From Candidatus Accumulibacter contiguus (GTDB taxonomy: Bacteria; Pseudomonadota; Gammaproteobacteria; Burkholderiales; Rhodocyclaceae), in assembly GCF_012940005.1 (NCBI RefSeq), contig NZ_SPMX01000056.1:1-58629 (forward strand): a stretch of DNA of 58,629 nt, in the 5' to 3' direction. The notes below the pieces were generated by a model, which saw nothing but the letters and a program-made list of their open reading frames with translations, ran no database searches and was not told where the DNA came from. The position numbers and the translations under genes are program-made. This document shows positions 17,597-24,890 of the stretch, one piece after another (the first letter of the stretch is position 1; each line of letters opens with the position of its first letter).

Positions 17597-18181
17597 ATGC
17601 ATCCGGCTCAGCCAGAACTCAGCCCAAGAGATTCCGCCCTCTGGCGTGTGGGGCGCAACCTTCAGCGTTTCCAGTCCATTGAGGCGCTGCTCAAGTTGCT
17701 GCTGCCCACAACCAAGCTCGTGGGATCGTTTCAGCAGATCGAGTCCCAGATTTTGCAGAACAAGCGAGCCGCGAAGAAGGCCAGCCTTGGGACGCTGACG
17801 GAAACCTATTCACGACAGGTGCTGGGTCCGAAACAAGACGCGGAGGAGCCGGAAATCGGGTCAGAGATCCTGTTCTCATTCTCGCATTCGATTGATGCCA
17901 CTCCCGAAGTCTTGAAGCAGATGCGCTCCGAGTGGAAGCGCCTTACAAAGGAGCGCAATCAGCTAGTGCATTCAACATTGCTCGTGTACGACTTGGAGTC
18001 AAACGAAGGATGCATCGCGCTCTGCGAGTACCTTGATGAGCAGTACGAACGCGCACGTGTACTCATTGAGCGATTGAGGCATCAGGAGAAGGCACGCTCG
18101 TTGGCAGCTTCAGCCTTCAAGCAGATACACGAGTCAGGGGAACTTGAAAGGCTACTCGCAGAGCCTTCAAATGACGCCTAA
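17597..18181 (+). CDS. HEPN-like cassette protein
   Basis: 194 residues, predicted mostly helical. ERNQLVHSTLLVYD near residues 120-133 contains R-N-x3-H, the Rx4-6H signature of HEPN RNases, placed between helices as in that fold. Nothing else is recognisable. The gene starts directly after attC-like site 2, and its stop codon lies within GCCTAAC, the first core of site 3, so it is a third integron-type cassette. HEPN proteins often act as toxins or defence RNases. The assignment rests on this one motif plus helical content. Confidence 0.5.
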   Translation: MHPAQPELSPRDSALWRVGRNLQRFQSIEALLKLLLPTTKLVGSFQQIESQILQNKRAAKKASLGTLTETYSRQVLGPKQDAEEPEIGSEILFSFSHSIDATPEVLKQMRSEWKRLTKERNQLVHSTLLVYDLESNEGCIALCEYLDEQYERARVLIERLRHQEKARSLAASAFKQIHESGELERLLAEPSNDA

Positions 18182-18228
18182 CGATGCGCTCCACCGGCCG
18201 CATTCCGCATCTGTCACGCGGTTTGTGA
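18176..18228 (+). repeat. Truncated attC-like site 3
   Basis: Begins with GCCTAAC (18176-18182), a perfect RYYYAAC core after the HEPN-like gene. No matching GTTRRRY follows before sequence of a different, minus-strand gene begins at about 18225. The array therefore seems cut off here. Confidence 0.5.
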
Positions 18229-18353
18229 ATCCGTCGTTGCTCTTGCGCCGCCACAACAGTGTCTCGGGCACGTCCGGGAAATGCAGAGCGAGCTGCTGCT
18301 GCGCGCGCTCGGACATTTTGAGGCGCCGGGTCTGGGATTGCTTTGAGTTGGCC
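18225..18353 (-). pseudogene. Truncated hypothetical gene at array junction
   Basis: Minus-strand frame from the ATG at 18353: MANSKQSQTRRLKMSERA, then HFPDVPETLLWRRKSNDGFT. The start and composition look like the N-terminus of a larger conserved mobile-element protein, but the frame runs into the attC-like remnant after about 42 residues. I read this as a gene cut by insertion or deletion at about 18225. I cannot name the family from this fragment. Confidence 0.5.
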
Positions 18354-19134
18354 ATGCTGGGCTCCGTTTCTGATGGTAGAAGTGTCCTTCTATCGACGAA
18401 CCACTGCAATGATTCAATTGGCACGAATCCAGTGCTACTTAAGTGCGTGAATCTGCTTTGCGGTGATTAAGGTTGCGCATCCATCATGGAACCCAACCCA
18501 ACCCAGTAAGTTGCGCGATATAATACAGACAATGCAGAAATCGTAGCGAATAATCAATTACTTGCTGCAGCATTGCGGTGCTCCTTATGCTTAGGTGCTG
18601 CTGGTGGGGTTAGCGAAGGGGAGGACCGCGCGCCCTTCGCGCGGCAACCATGCAGCTTGGCGGTCCGGCCGACGAAAAAATATGCAAGGAACGCAAGGCA
18701 CCCGCTCATGAACTTGCATCGCGGACAGCCTACGTCCCCCGTGCATCATTCATAGGTCATTTCCGCGAGCCGCACCTCTGGCTGAACGACTGCTCGATGT
18801 CACTTTGCGCGAGTACGCCCGGCGATGCTGAACGACCACAACCGCTTCAAAGCTGCCGGTCAGGCGAGAACAGCACCGCCGAAAACCGAACGGCCGCTCT
18901 CGCGTGTCGGGCCGTTGCGATGAATGACCGCTTTCCAAAGCCCCGGCCATCGGTTCAGGGTCGGTTCCGGCCCACTGCGTTCTATCTGGCCGCGCGCACT
19001 CCAATGACGAAGCGCCAGAATGACGAAAAGTTGCCCGTGCTAGTCCAGTGCTATTCTGAGCGACCCCTTGAGGCACAATACGCAATTAGCCTTCAACGCC
19101 CGCTTTGAAACAACCCAAATCCAAAGGAAATGAC
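18354..19134. other. Gene-free interval with dispersed repeat
   Basis: About 780 bases without a supported gene; open frames here lack ribosome-binding sites and recognisable domains. It contains the dispersed repeat described at 18820-18980. The last 50 bases form the leader of the HU gene. Confidence 0.5.
18820..18980 (-). repeat. Dispersed repeat copy 3
   Basis: The reverse complement of 18840-18912 matches 15810-15885, and the part from 18880 to 18975 matches 1510-1612 in direct orientation. This is the fullest of the three copies. It encodes no convincing protein and lies on the far side of the cassette array from copy 2. Confidence 0.6.
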
Positions 19135-19413
19135 ATGAACAAAGCCGAACTGGTTGATGCCGTGGCCGCAAAGACAGGTCAAACCAAAGCGGCCACCGCG
19201 GTGCTGCTCGACGGCTTCATTGAAGCCGTCACGGAGTCTCTGGTCAAGAGCGAGTCCGTGCAACTGATTGGTTTCGGTACGTTCGAGGTCACCGAACGCG
19301 CGGCCCGAGAGGGACGAAACCCAGCCACCGGCGCTGCTCTGAGAATCGCCGCCAAGAAGGTCGTCAAATTCAAGCCGGGAAAAGCCCTGACCGAGGCTAT
19401 AGCAGGCGAGTGA
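19135..19413 (+). CDS. hup: HU-family DNA-binding protein
   Basis: 92 residues from the ATG at 19135: MNKAELVDAVAAKTG, then LIGFGTFEVTERAAREGRNP and a lysine-rich end (KKVVKFKPGKAL). This is the complete HU fold, including the beta-arm GRNPATG that intercalates into DNA. HU bends and compacts DNA and supports recombination and replication. It lies alone on the plus strand between decayed segments, so it may be an accessory copy; whether the chromosome has another HU gene cannot be seen here. Preceded by CAAAGGAAATGAC, a good ribosome-binding site. Confidence 0.92.
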   Translation: MNKAELVDAVAAKTGQTKAATAVLLDGFIEAVTESLVKSESVQLIGFGTFEVTERAAREGRNPATGAALRIAAKKVVKFKPGKALTEAIAGE

Positions 19414-19649
19414 GAGGGGAGAAACAAGATGCAGAGCCGGTCTCCAAAACTGAAGCGCATCGCCGGGTGCCAGCCGCATCGATGCCAAGATCAGGCAGTT
19501 TGGCCCAGTGGAAGCAAAGCTGCGATTTGAGGACATGTAAGACTTGCCTGGCTACCGCGCGGCTTCTCAACCAGCGTCCCGTCGAGCCACTGCCGGCGCT
19601 GAATTCCTTCTATCCACGCTCCACAAAGAGCCCAAGATCACGCTGGCTG

Positions 19650-19849
19650 CTTTGCTTGCACTCCTGGCTGGACTGCCGACAAGGGCGCACCTGTGGTTCT
19701 GGTCGCGCATCAGATCACCATCAATGCCTTCACCCGCGAGGGCATAGCGTCAGGTGGCGGCAGTCTGTTCGCGCTGAACGGATCGGGCGAGCCCCGTTTG
19801 CTCGGTTCGATCAAACCCCGACTGAATTCACACCGGCGAGGTGAATGAG
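19650..19849 (+). pseudogene. 3' fragment of a histidine-phosphatase-like gene
   Basis: A plus-strand frame that ends at 19849 reads GAPVVLVAHQITINAFT and continues to FALNGSGEPRLLGSIKP. This resembles the C-terminal part of histidine-phosphatase (phosphoglycerate-mutase-like) proteins around their second catalytic histidine. No start or RHG motif is visible upstream. Its stop overlaps the ATG of the NHL gene (ATGA), so the two were once translationally coupled. Sequence from 19414 to about 19640 shows no gene I recognise. Confidence 0.5.
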
Positions 19850-20714
19850 CATGCGCATCTTTGTATTGGCCGCTCTCTTCCTGTTGTCTCTGCCAACCTT
19901 TGCGCAAACGGGCCTGCGCGCAACGCAGCTGGCCGAGTTCGCAGATGGGCTTTCGCAACCTCACGACGCGGCCTTTTCGCCGGACGGCCAACTCATCTAT
20001 CTGACCGACATGCGCAACAGCCGCATCCAGGTTCTCGAAGCCATGACGCTGAAACCGGTCGGCCGCTTCGGTGCCGGTGAGTTGTCCTATCCGCACGATG
20101 CCGAGTTCGACCAAGCCGGTCGACTGCTCGTCGCCGACACCGGCAACGACCGCGTGGCAATCTACGAGATCAAGGGCGCACAGGCCAAGCTGGTCGGCGA
20201 ACTGAAGGGTCTCGCCGGCCCGGAAGGGGTAGCGGTCATGCCCGACGGCCGGATCCTCGTCACCAACACGCGCAAGGCGACGCTCAGCGTGTTTCGCGAC
20301 GGAAAGCTGGTGCAAACGGCCGGCGGCCCAGGCAGCAGGGACGGCGAGCTGCGCAATCCGCATGACGTCGAAGTCGCAAGCGATGGCACGGTGTATGTCG
20401 TCGATTCGGCCAATAACCGCGTCCAGGTGTTCGACGCCGCACTGCAGCATCGCGCCAGCTTCGGCGCTGCGCTCGGCCTGAGCGGGCCGAAATACCTCGC
20501 CATCGACGGCGATCGCGTCTGGCTGGCCGACGAGTACAATCATCGCATCCTGCTCCTTGATCGCAGCCATCAACTGCTCGGTGTGCTCGGCAGCGGCAAG
20601 CGCGGCCGCGCCGCTGATGCCTTCCACAAGCCCGAGGCCGTGCTTGCCCGCGCGCCCTACGTCTGGGTCATCGATACCTACAACGATCGCGTCGTGCTGC
20701 TGCGCATCGACTGA
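19845..20714 (+). CDS. Periplasmic NHL-repeat beta-propeller protein
   Basis: 289 residues. An N-terminal signal peptide (hydrophobic to about residue 20, ending TFAQ) is followed by about six NHL-type blades: repeated G-x-hydrophobic-D-x-N-N-R-hydrophobic-Q/A-x-hydrophobic patterns such as DSANNRVQVF, ADTGNDRVAIYEI and DTYNDRVVLLRI. NHL propellers bind ligands or proteins; a specific substrate cannot be deduced. It follows the remains of a phosphatase-like gene with a four-base overlap. It is unlike the surrounding conjugative-element genes and was probably brought in with the 15-21 kb block. Confidence 0.8.
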   Translation: MSMRIFVLAALFLLSLPTFAQTGLRATQLAEFADGLSQPHDAAFSPDGQLIYLTDMRNSRIQVLEAMTLKPVGRFGAGELSYPHDAEFDQAGRLLVADTGNDRVAIYEIKGAQAKLVGELKGLAGPEGVAVMPDGRILVTNTRKATLSVFRDGKLVQTAGGPGSRDGELRNPHDVEVASDGTVYVVDSANNRVQVFDAALQHRASFGAALGLSGPKYLAIDGDRVWLADEYNHRILLLDRSHQLLGVLGSGKRGRAADAFHKPEAVLARAPYVWVIDTYNDRVVLLRID

Positions 20715-20818
20715 GCCACGGCGGTCCGGGAACTCGTGTGCCGAGGGCCGTTGATCCGCGAGGCCGTCCGCTGGCCAGCGAATGGCGCCAATCACGTGAC
20801 CCCGCAGCAGACGGCGGC

Positions 20819-20870
20819 AAAAAAATGCCCCGGGAACCACTGCCTGGTCGGGCAGGAGTCCCCGGGGCGA
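20819..20870 (-). terminator. Strong terminator of the recET operon
   Basis: On the minus strand GCCCCGGGGAC...GTTCCCGGGGC forms a long stem followed by ATTTTTTT. It lies about 50 bases downstream of the 107-residue gene that ends the ssb-recE-recT series. Confidence 0.85.
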
Positions 20871-20917
20871 CCGGTGGTTCCCGAACGCGGCTGGGCCGTC
20901 TTGCCGCGATGGGTTGA

Positions 20918-21241
20918 TCAATCTGGAAAACAATGCCGATGACGCGCCAGCACCCGCTCGCGGATGTCGTCGGAGTCGAGGCCAAACAGCGCGCAGCATC
21001 TGCGGTACGAGAAGGCGCCTGGCCACTCCTGCGGTGCACGCAGCCAGGCGAGAATGTCGCGCCGCGTCGCCGCGGAAACCCGCGCATCGAAGAGATCGCG
21101 CAGTGACTTCTCCAGGAGATGCCCATGCAGACGGACAAGATCTTCGTCAGTCCACAAGGCGTTTCTCTCGGCTCCTGCCCCGCCCTTCCCTCTGACAGAC
21201 GCCGGCGGCTGCGGCATGGGTTCGTCGTCCGCGTGCATCAC
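20918..21241 (-). CDS. Hypothetical protein downstream of recT
   Basis: 107 residues, soluble. The C-terminal half contains a helical pattern (RRDILAWLRAPQEWPGAFSYRRCCALFGLDSDDIRERVL) that could be a small helical DNA-binding unit, but I cannot assign a family. It begins 61 bases after the recT stop and is followed by a strong terminator, so it ends that transcription unit. Genes in this position of integrative elements are usually conserved but uncharacterised. Confidence 0.55.
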   Translation of the reverse strand: MMHADDEPMPQPPASVRGKGGAGAERNALWTDEDLVRLHGHLLEKSLRDLFDARVSAATRRDILAWLRAPQEWPGAFSYRRCCALFGLDSDDIRERVLARHRHCFPD

Positions 21242-21302
21242 TGTCTCCGAGGTGAGCGGCCGAGGTGCTCGCCCGGGACGGGGAGAACCTCGGCATCGCT
21301 GC

Positions 21303-22364
21303 TCAGACCGACGGGCTGTTGACCACGCCGCGGATCGGTGACGATGGGGACGATTGCGACGGCTGCGTCAACGCCGCCTTGCGGCTGCGATAGGCGCGTA
21401 GGAGCTGCTCGAGATCGTCGCCGGCGACAAAGTCTTCCGCCTGCGCGTAGACCTCGTCCAGGGCCTCGATCGATAACGCCTGACCGATGCTCGCCAGCAG
21501 ATCGGCGAGCGGTTTGCGGGTCGCCACGCGTGCCGGGTCGGACGCCTGGCCGGCGTCATCCGGCGGCTCGTCGAGGACCGGCGCCCAGGAGCCGTCGATG
21601 GCCTCGGCGATCCCGAGGTTCTGGGTCTCACCGCGCTCGTTGATCTCATCCATCGCCAGCGCCATCGCCAGCTCGGGTGATTTCGGCAGCAGATGGCACA
21701 AGCGGCGAATCACCGTCTTGAGACCCATCGGGACAAAATGCGTGTCCCACGGACTCTCCTTGCGGAGTTTCCTGGCCATCTGGTAGCCGCGGGAATGATC
21801 CCGAACCTGCTCGACCTGCTCTTTCGACAGGGCGTGGAAGGTGCGGGTACCGTCCTTGAACACCGCGACGGCATAAAACCCGACGATCGCGCCTCGCTCC
21901 TCGTCGGCAGCCGGAAAGCCGTTCTGCTTCAACGGCTCGTGCATCAACGATCGATTGAGACCGAGGACGATGTCGAAACGGTCGTTGATCCGGACTTCGT
22001 GACCGTAGATATCCTGCACCAGGCCACTGTTGCGGGCGAGCTTCATCAAGCCCTGATAGCCGGGAATCAACTGGCACTGGCTACCAAACGGGACGAGGTG
22101 CGCTTCGCCCATCAGGCCAACTTCCAGGCCGAGCTGGCTGGACTGGATGACGGCCGCGAAGACGCTGCGCGGATCGACATCGGCGAGTTTCGGATTCAGG
22201 CGGAAGGCGGTCAGCGCGATCCGCACCATGCGATCCGGGCTGAGATGCCGGGGCAAGGCCCGGGCGACCTCGCCCTTGAACTGTTCGAGCATCGCCGGAA
22301 AGGAGACGACATGGGTCGGAGTCCCCTGACGGGACTTCTGGAGGTTGCGCAAGGTTTGTGACAT
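21303..22364 (-). CDS. recT: RecT-family single-strand annealing protein
   Basis: 353 residues from the ATG at 22364. The RecT core is clear: DPRSVFAAVIQSSQLGLEVG, FGSQCQLIPGYQGLMKLARNSG, GAIVGFYAVAVFKDG and PWDTHFVPMGLKTVIRRLCHLLP. The C-terminal about 100 residues are variable and partly acidic. RecT anneals complementary strands with a 5'-3' exonuclease partner, here the RecE-like protein encoded 93 bases upstream. On mobile elements such pairs drive recombination among related elements. Its leader carries radC-RNA-like copy d, but its ribosome-binding site is GGAG rather than GGAGGCACC. Confidence 0.92.
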   Translation of the reverse strand: MSQTLRNLQKSRQGTPTHVVSFPAMLEQFKGEVARALPRHLSPDRMVRIALTAFRLNPKLADVDPRSVFAAVIQSSQLGLEVGLMGEAHLVPFGSQCQLIPGYQGLMKLARNSGLVQDIYGHEVRINDRFDIVLGLNRSLMHEPLKQNGFPAADEERGAIVGFYAVAVFKDGTRTFHALSKEQVEQVRDHSRGYQMARKLRKESPWDTHFVPMGLKTVIRRLCHLLPKSPELAMALAMDEINERGETQNLGIAEAIDGSWAPVLDEPPDDAGQASDPARVATRKPLADLLASIGQALSIEALDEVYAQAEDFVAGDDLEQLLRAYRSRKAALTQPSQSSPSSPIRGVVNSPSV

Positions 22365-22367
22365 GGT

Positions 22368-22440
22368 TTTCTCCAAAGAGGAACGGCGGAGACACCCTGT
22401 CGCCCAAAGCGGGGACTGGTTCCCCGCCGGGGTGGATGAA
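22368..22440 (-). promoter_or_regulatory. radC-RNA-like leader, copy d (before recT)
   Basis: Minus strand: TTCATCCACCCCGGCGGGGA, loop, TCCCCGC, then GGGCGACAGGGTGTC and a pyrimidine run before GGAGAAAACC-ATG. The outer CACCC/GGGTG and inner CGGGGA/TCCCCG pairs match copy e closely. Confidence 0.65.
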
Positions 22441-22457
22441 CTACAGAAAACGGCCGC

Positions 22458-23291
22458 TCAGGCGGCGTCGAACGCGAAGGCTTCGGCGTTGGCGGCCCAG
22501 CGCGGCAAGGAGATCAGTTCGACCTCGCCCGCCGGCTGGTACGCCGGCCAGGTGCCGGACTCCTGGCACCACTTCAAGAGCTGCAGCGCGGCCTGATACT
22601 TCCTGCGACCGATCTCGATGATTTCCGGATCGGCCCGATACACCGCGACGGCATGCGGTGGATCCTTCTCGACGGCGACGAAGAGAAAGGGTAGCTCCCT
22701 GCCGGTCACGCGCTTGATTCCATCGACGTAGAACGCCGCCTGGACGTCGTAGCCGAGGTTGGCGATGGCGCGGGAAAAGCCGCGGCTGCTGGCATCGAGA
22801 CAGCTCTTGAGATCGACGATGGCTGTCTCGTTGAACCAGTCGGGACGACACCGGCAGGCGATGCCGGTGGCTGGATCGCTCCAGAAAGCCGATAGCTCGG
22901 CTTCTCCCTGCTCGAGCAGTCTGGCCGCTCCCTGGTGGGCGAGTACGGCTGCACGCATCCGGCTCAGGGTCGCCAGATCCTCGGGGGTGATCAGGGTCTT
23001 GCCCTGGGTGGCCTCCTCGAACCGGGCAGCGGCTTCCTTGCCTTCCTTGGTGCGGCGATCGAACTTCTCGGCGACCACGAACTCCTCGGAAAAGCGCTCC
23101 GGCTCGAGGACATAGCTGTGAACCGCACTACCCAACGCCATCGCCGGTGTCGGTGGCGGCGGATGGTCCAGCGTTTCGCGCAGATGCGCGGGACTCTTGA
23201 GCATCTTGAGGATGCCGGAGTGTCCGATCGACTGATCGGCGTGATACTGCTTGGCCGGCAGGTGCAGCAGGCCAGGATGTCTCGGATGCAT
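22458..23291 (-). CDS. RecE-like PD-(D/E)XK exonuclease (DUF3799 type)
   Basis: 277 residues. The N-terminus has the substrate-handling pattern QSIGHSGILKMLKSPAHLRE and GSAVHSYVLEPERF seen in RecE/YqaJ-like nucleases. The catalytic core has CRPDWFNETAIVDLKSC (D-x(n)-D-x-K) near residues 153-170, then GYDVQAAFYVDG with the downstream glutamine and tyrosine. It supplies 3' single-stranded DNA for the adjacent RecT, forming a Red/RecET-type module. Starts right after GGAGGCACC with leader copy e. Confidence 0.88.
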   Translation of the reverse strand: MHPRHPGLLHLPAKQYHADQSIGHSGILKMLKSPAHLRETLDHPPPPTPAMALGSAVHSYVLEPERFSEEFVVAEKFDRRTKEGKEAAARFEEATQGKTLITPEDLATLSRMRAAVLAHQGAARLLEQGEAELSAFWSDPATGIACRCRPDWFNETAIVDLKSCLDASSRGFSRAIANLGYDVQAAFYVDGIKRVTGRELPFLFVAVEKDPPHAVAVYRADPEIIEIGRRKYQAALQLLKWCQESGTWPAYQPAGEVELISLPRWAANAEAFAFDAA

Positions 23292-23293
23292 GG

Positions 23294-23400
23294 TGCCTCC
23301 AGAATGAGAATGCCGGAGTCACCTGCCCCTACCGGGGAAAGCGTCCCCGGACGGGTGGATGAATTGCTGCTTTTTTTCTGCGGCCAGCGACCGCGACTTG
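23294..23400 (-). promoter_or_regulatory. radC-RNA-like leader, copy e (before recE-like gene)
   Basis: Minus strand: TTCATCCACCCGTCCGGGGA, loop, TCCCCGGTAGGGGCAGGTGAC, a spacer and GGAGGCACC-ATG. Farther upstream a GGTCGCTGGCC corresponds to GGTAGCTGGCC of copies c and h. Confidence 0.65.
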
Positions 23401-23473
23401 CTCGGGCGCATGAGAATCCATGGCGCTCGCTCAAAGACTGCTTTCCGGAAGGCGCTCAGCGAACGCGCTCGGG

Positions 23474-23497
23474 AAAGCCCCGGCAGGCCGGGGCGGG
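23474..23497 (-). terminator. Hairpin terminator after the 63-residue gene
   Basis: Minus strand GCCCCGG/CCGGGGC stem with a short loop followed by TTTC, directly after the stop at 23500. A weak T tract means partial read-through is likely. Confidence 0.55.
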
Positions 23498-23499
23498 GT

Positions 23500-23691
23500 T
23501 CAGGCGACTGTTCGCGCTGGCTGCGAAAGGGCGAGTGCCCTGCGCAGCAACGTGCGGGTTTCCGGATCGGTGCGGCCTGCCTGGAGTCTCTGGTGGAGAT
23601 CACAGGCAGGTGCGATCGGGAGCGCCTTGAAGAGTCGATCGAGAAGGGGATTGGATGGCACGATGGCCTCCTGCGCCGGGTCGAGGGCCAT
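23500..23691 (-). CDS. Small hypothetical protein (63 aa)
   Basis: MALDPAQEAIVPSNPLLDRL and onward, 63 residues, helical and soluble, no recognised family. It starts two bases after the stop codon of a 25-residue membrane peptide, so the two are probably coupled. Longer readings of this frame run through the leader hairpin upstream and are not credible. Confidence 0.5.
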   Translation of the reverse strand: MALDPAQEAIVPSNPLLDRLFKALPIAPACDLHQRLQAGRTDPETRTLLRRALALSQPARTVA

Positions 23692-23693
23692 GG

Positions 23694-23771
23694 TCAGAGC
23701 CCCAGAACGCGGACAATTGGCCGGCTGATGATCCAGCCGGAGATGCCGCAAGCGATTAGAACGAGAATCAT
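23694..23771 (-). CDS. 25-residue single-pass membrane peptide
   Basis: MILVLIACGISGWIISRPIV followed by RVLGL: one hydrophobic segment with an arginine pair at the end. It is below usual length cut-offs, but it starts at an ATG preceded by GGAGG and radC-RNA-like leader f, exactly like the larger genes of the element, and is followed two bases later by the 63-residue gene. That context supports translation. It may be a leader peptide for the next gene or a small membrane effector. Confidence 0.55.
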   Translation of the reverse strand: MILVLIACGISGWIISRPIVRVLGL

Positions 23772-23772
23772 G

Positions 23773-23842
23773 AGATGCCTCCAGGAAAGAAAAAGGGGGC
23801 ACCCTCCCCTGACACGGGGACGATGCCCCCGCTCGGGGATGA
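23773..23842 (-). promoter_or_regulatory. radC-RNA-like leader, copy f
   Basis: Minus strand: CATCCCCGAGCGGGGGCATCG, TCCCCGTGTCAGGGGAGGGTGCC, a pyrimidine run, GGAGGCATC and the ATG of the 25-residue peptide. Confidence 0.6.
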
Positions 23843-23846
23843 GATT

Positions 23847-24095
23847 TCAGGCGATGACTTCGAAGGAAGCCTCGCCGCTCTTGACGCGATCGGGTTCGAT
23901 CAGACTCCGGCGCTGGCAAGCCGGAACGTGGTACGGCCGCCAGTCGGTCCTGGCTTCCTTTGCCAGCTCGGGCGTGACCGTCGGTGCGGGCTTCTGGAGA
24001 AGCCAGTCCTGGACGGTCTGCGCGGCGGAGCGGAGAAAGGAGAGAATCAGATGCAACCCTGCCAACAGGGCGAGAACGAGAATGACGCGCTCCAT
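23847..24095 (-). CDS. Small membrane-anchored protein
   Basis: 82 residues from the ATG at 24095, chosen because AGGAGG stands seven bases upstream. An N-terminal transmembrane helix (MERVILVLALLAGLHLILSF) is followed by a short soluble tail with no recognised motif. It lies between ssb and the recE-like gene. Function unknown; single-pass proteins in this position of integrative elements are uncharacterised. Confidence 0.55.
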   Translation of the reverse strand: MERVILVLALLAGLHLILSFLRSAAQTVQDWLLQKPAPTVTPELAKEARTDWRPYHVPACQRRSLIEPDRVKSGEASFEVIA

Positions 24096-24099
24096 CAAC

Positions 24100-24165
24100 A
24101 AACCTCCTGAAATGGGATTGGGGTCGGCTCCCGACCGGGGAGACGGACCGCCCGGTGGGGGAAAG
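24100..24165 (-). promoter_or_regulatory. radC-RNA-like leader, copy g
   Basis: Minus strand: CCCCCACCGGGCGGTCCG, CTCCCCGGTCGGGAGCCGACCCC, a spacer, and CAGGAGGTTTGTTG-ATG. A less regular member of the family; inner pairs are GC-rich but the GGTG element is missing. Confidence 0.4.
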
Positions 24166-24179
24166 AAGTCACGATCGGC

Positions 24180-24629
24180 TCAGAACGGCTCGATCGCCGC
24201 GACTTCGTCGAATGCCGGAGCGGTTGCCGGATCAGACGGAGCACTCTTGGCACGACGCTGCGCCTGACCAGACGCTGGCGCAGCGTTCGCGGACGGGCGA
24301 GCGCCGAGCATCTGCATCTCGCTGGCGACGATCTCGACGGTGTAACGATCCTGACCCGCCTGGTCCTGCCATTTGCGGGTCTGGATGCGGCCTTCGACGT
24401 AGATCGGGGCGCCTTTCCTGAGATACTCGCCAACGACTTCGGCCAGACGGTTAAAAAAAACCACACGGTGCCATTCGGTGGTTTCCTTGCGTTCACCGGA
24501 CGACTTGTCCTTGGTGGTCTCCGTCGTCGCGAGGCGGATCGTGGCGATCGTCTCGCGGTTCGGGGTGACGCGCAGGTCGGGGTCGGCGCCGAGATGGCCG
24601 ATAAGGGTGACTCGGTTCAACGAGGGCAT
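24180..24629 (-). CDS. ssb: Single-stranded DNA-binding protein
   Basis: 149 residues from the ATG at 24629 after GGAGGCCCC. The OB-fold is complete: [40 protein letters not shown] and [19 protein letters not shown]. The variable linker is short and the tail ends in IEPF instead of the bacterial DDDIPF-type tip. The element-encoded SSB coats single strands during transfer and feeds RecT. First gene of the minus-strand recET unit; leader copy h precedes it, and the DUF1845-like gene diverges from it. Confidence 0.93.
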   Translation of the reverse strand: MPSLNRVTLIGHLGADPDLRVTPNRETIATIRLATTETTKDKSSGERKETTEWHRVVFFNRLAEVVGEYLRKGAPIYVEGRIQTRKWQDQAGQDRYTVEIVASEMQMLGARPSANAAPASGQAQRRAKSAPSDPATAPAFDEVAAIEPF

Positions 24630-24632
24630 GGG

Positions 24633-24735
24633 GCCTCCTGATGATGAAGGCAGGGATGCCGCCGTATCCTGACGGGGCGACCCCGCCGGGGGTGGAAGAA
24701 AATGCTGTTTGTGACGAAGGCCAGCTACCTTCACT
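24633..24735 (-). promoter_or_regulatory. radC-RNA-like leader, copy h (before ssb)
   Basis: Minus strand: GGTAGCTGGCC, then TTCCACCCCCGGCGGGG, CGCCCCGTCAGG, GGCGGCATCC, spacer and GGAGGCCCC-ATG. It shares the GGTAGCTGGCC upstream box with copy c. Confidence 0.55.
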
Positions 24736-24890
24736 TCGATCGGCCTAGGCGGAACGAGAGATGGTTGAATTCTGTGGCCCGGGCCAGCGTCGCAGGAGAG
24801 TGAAAAGCGCTTTCTCTGGTTGCTTTTCGAACGTCTCCACCGAAGTCCAATGGCTACGCTGTGACTGGTCGACACCACCAGAGACAGGCC

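Noticed and set aside
12594-24735. CRISPR-like array from the regularly recurring GC-rich hairpins
   Set aside because: Copies are kilobases apart, each at a gene start, and vary in sequence; they are leaders, not repeats with spacers.
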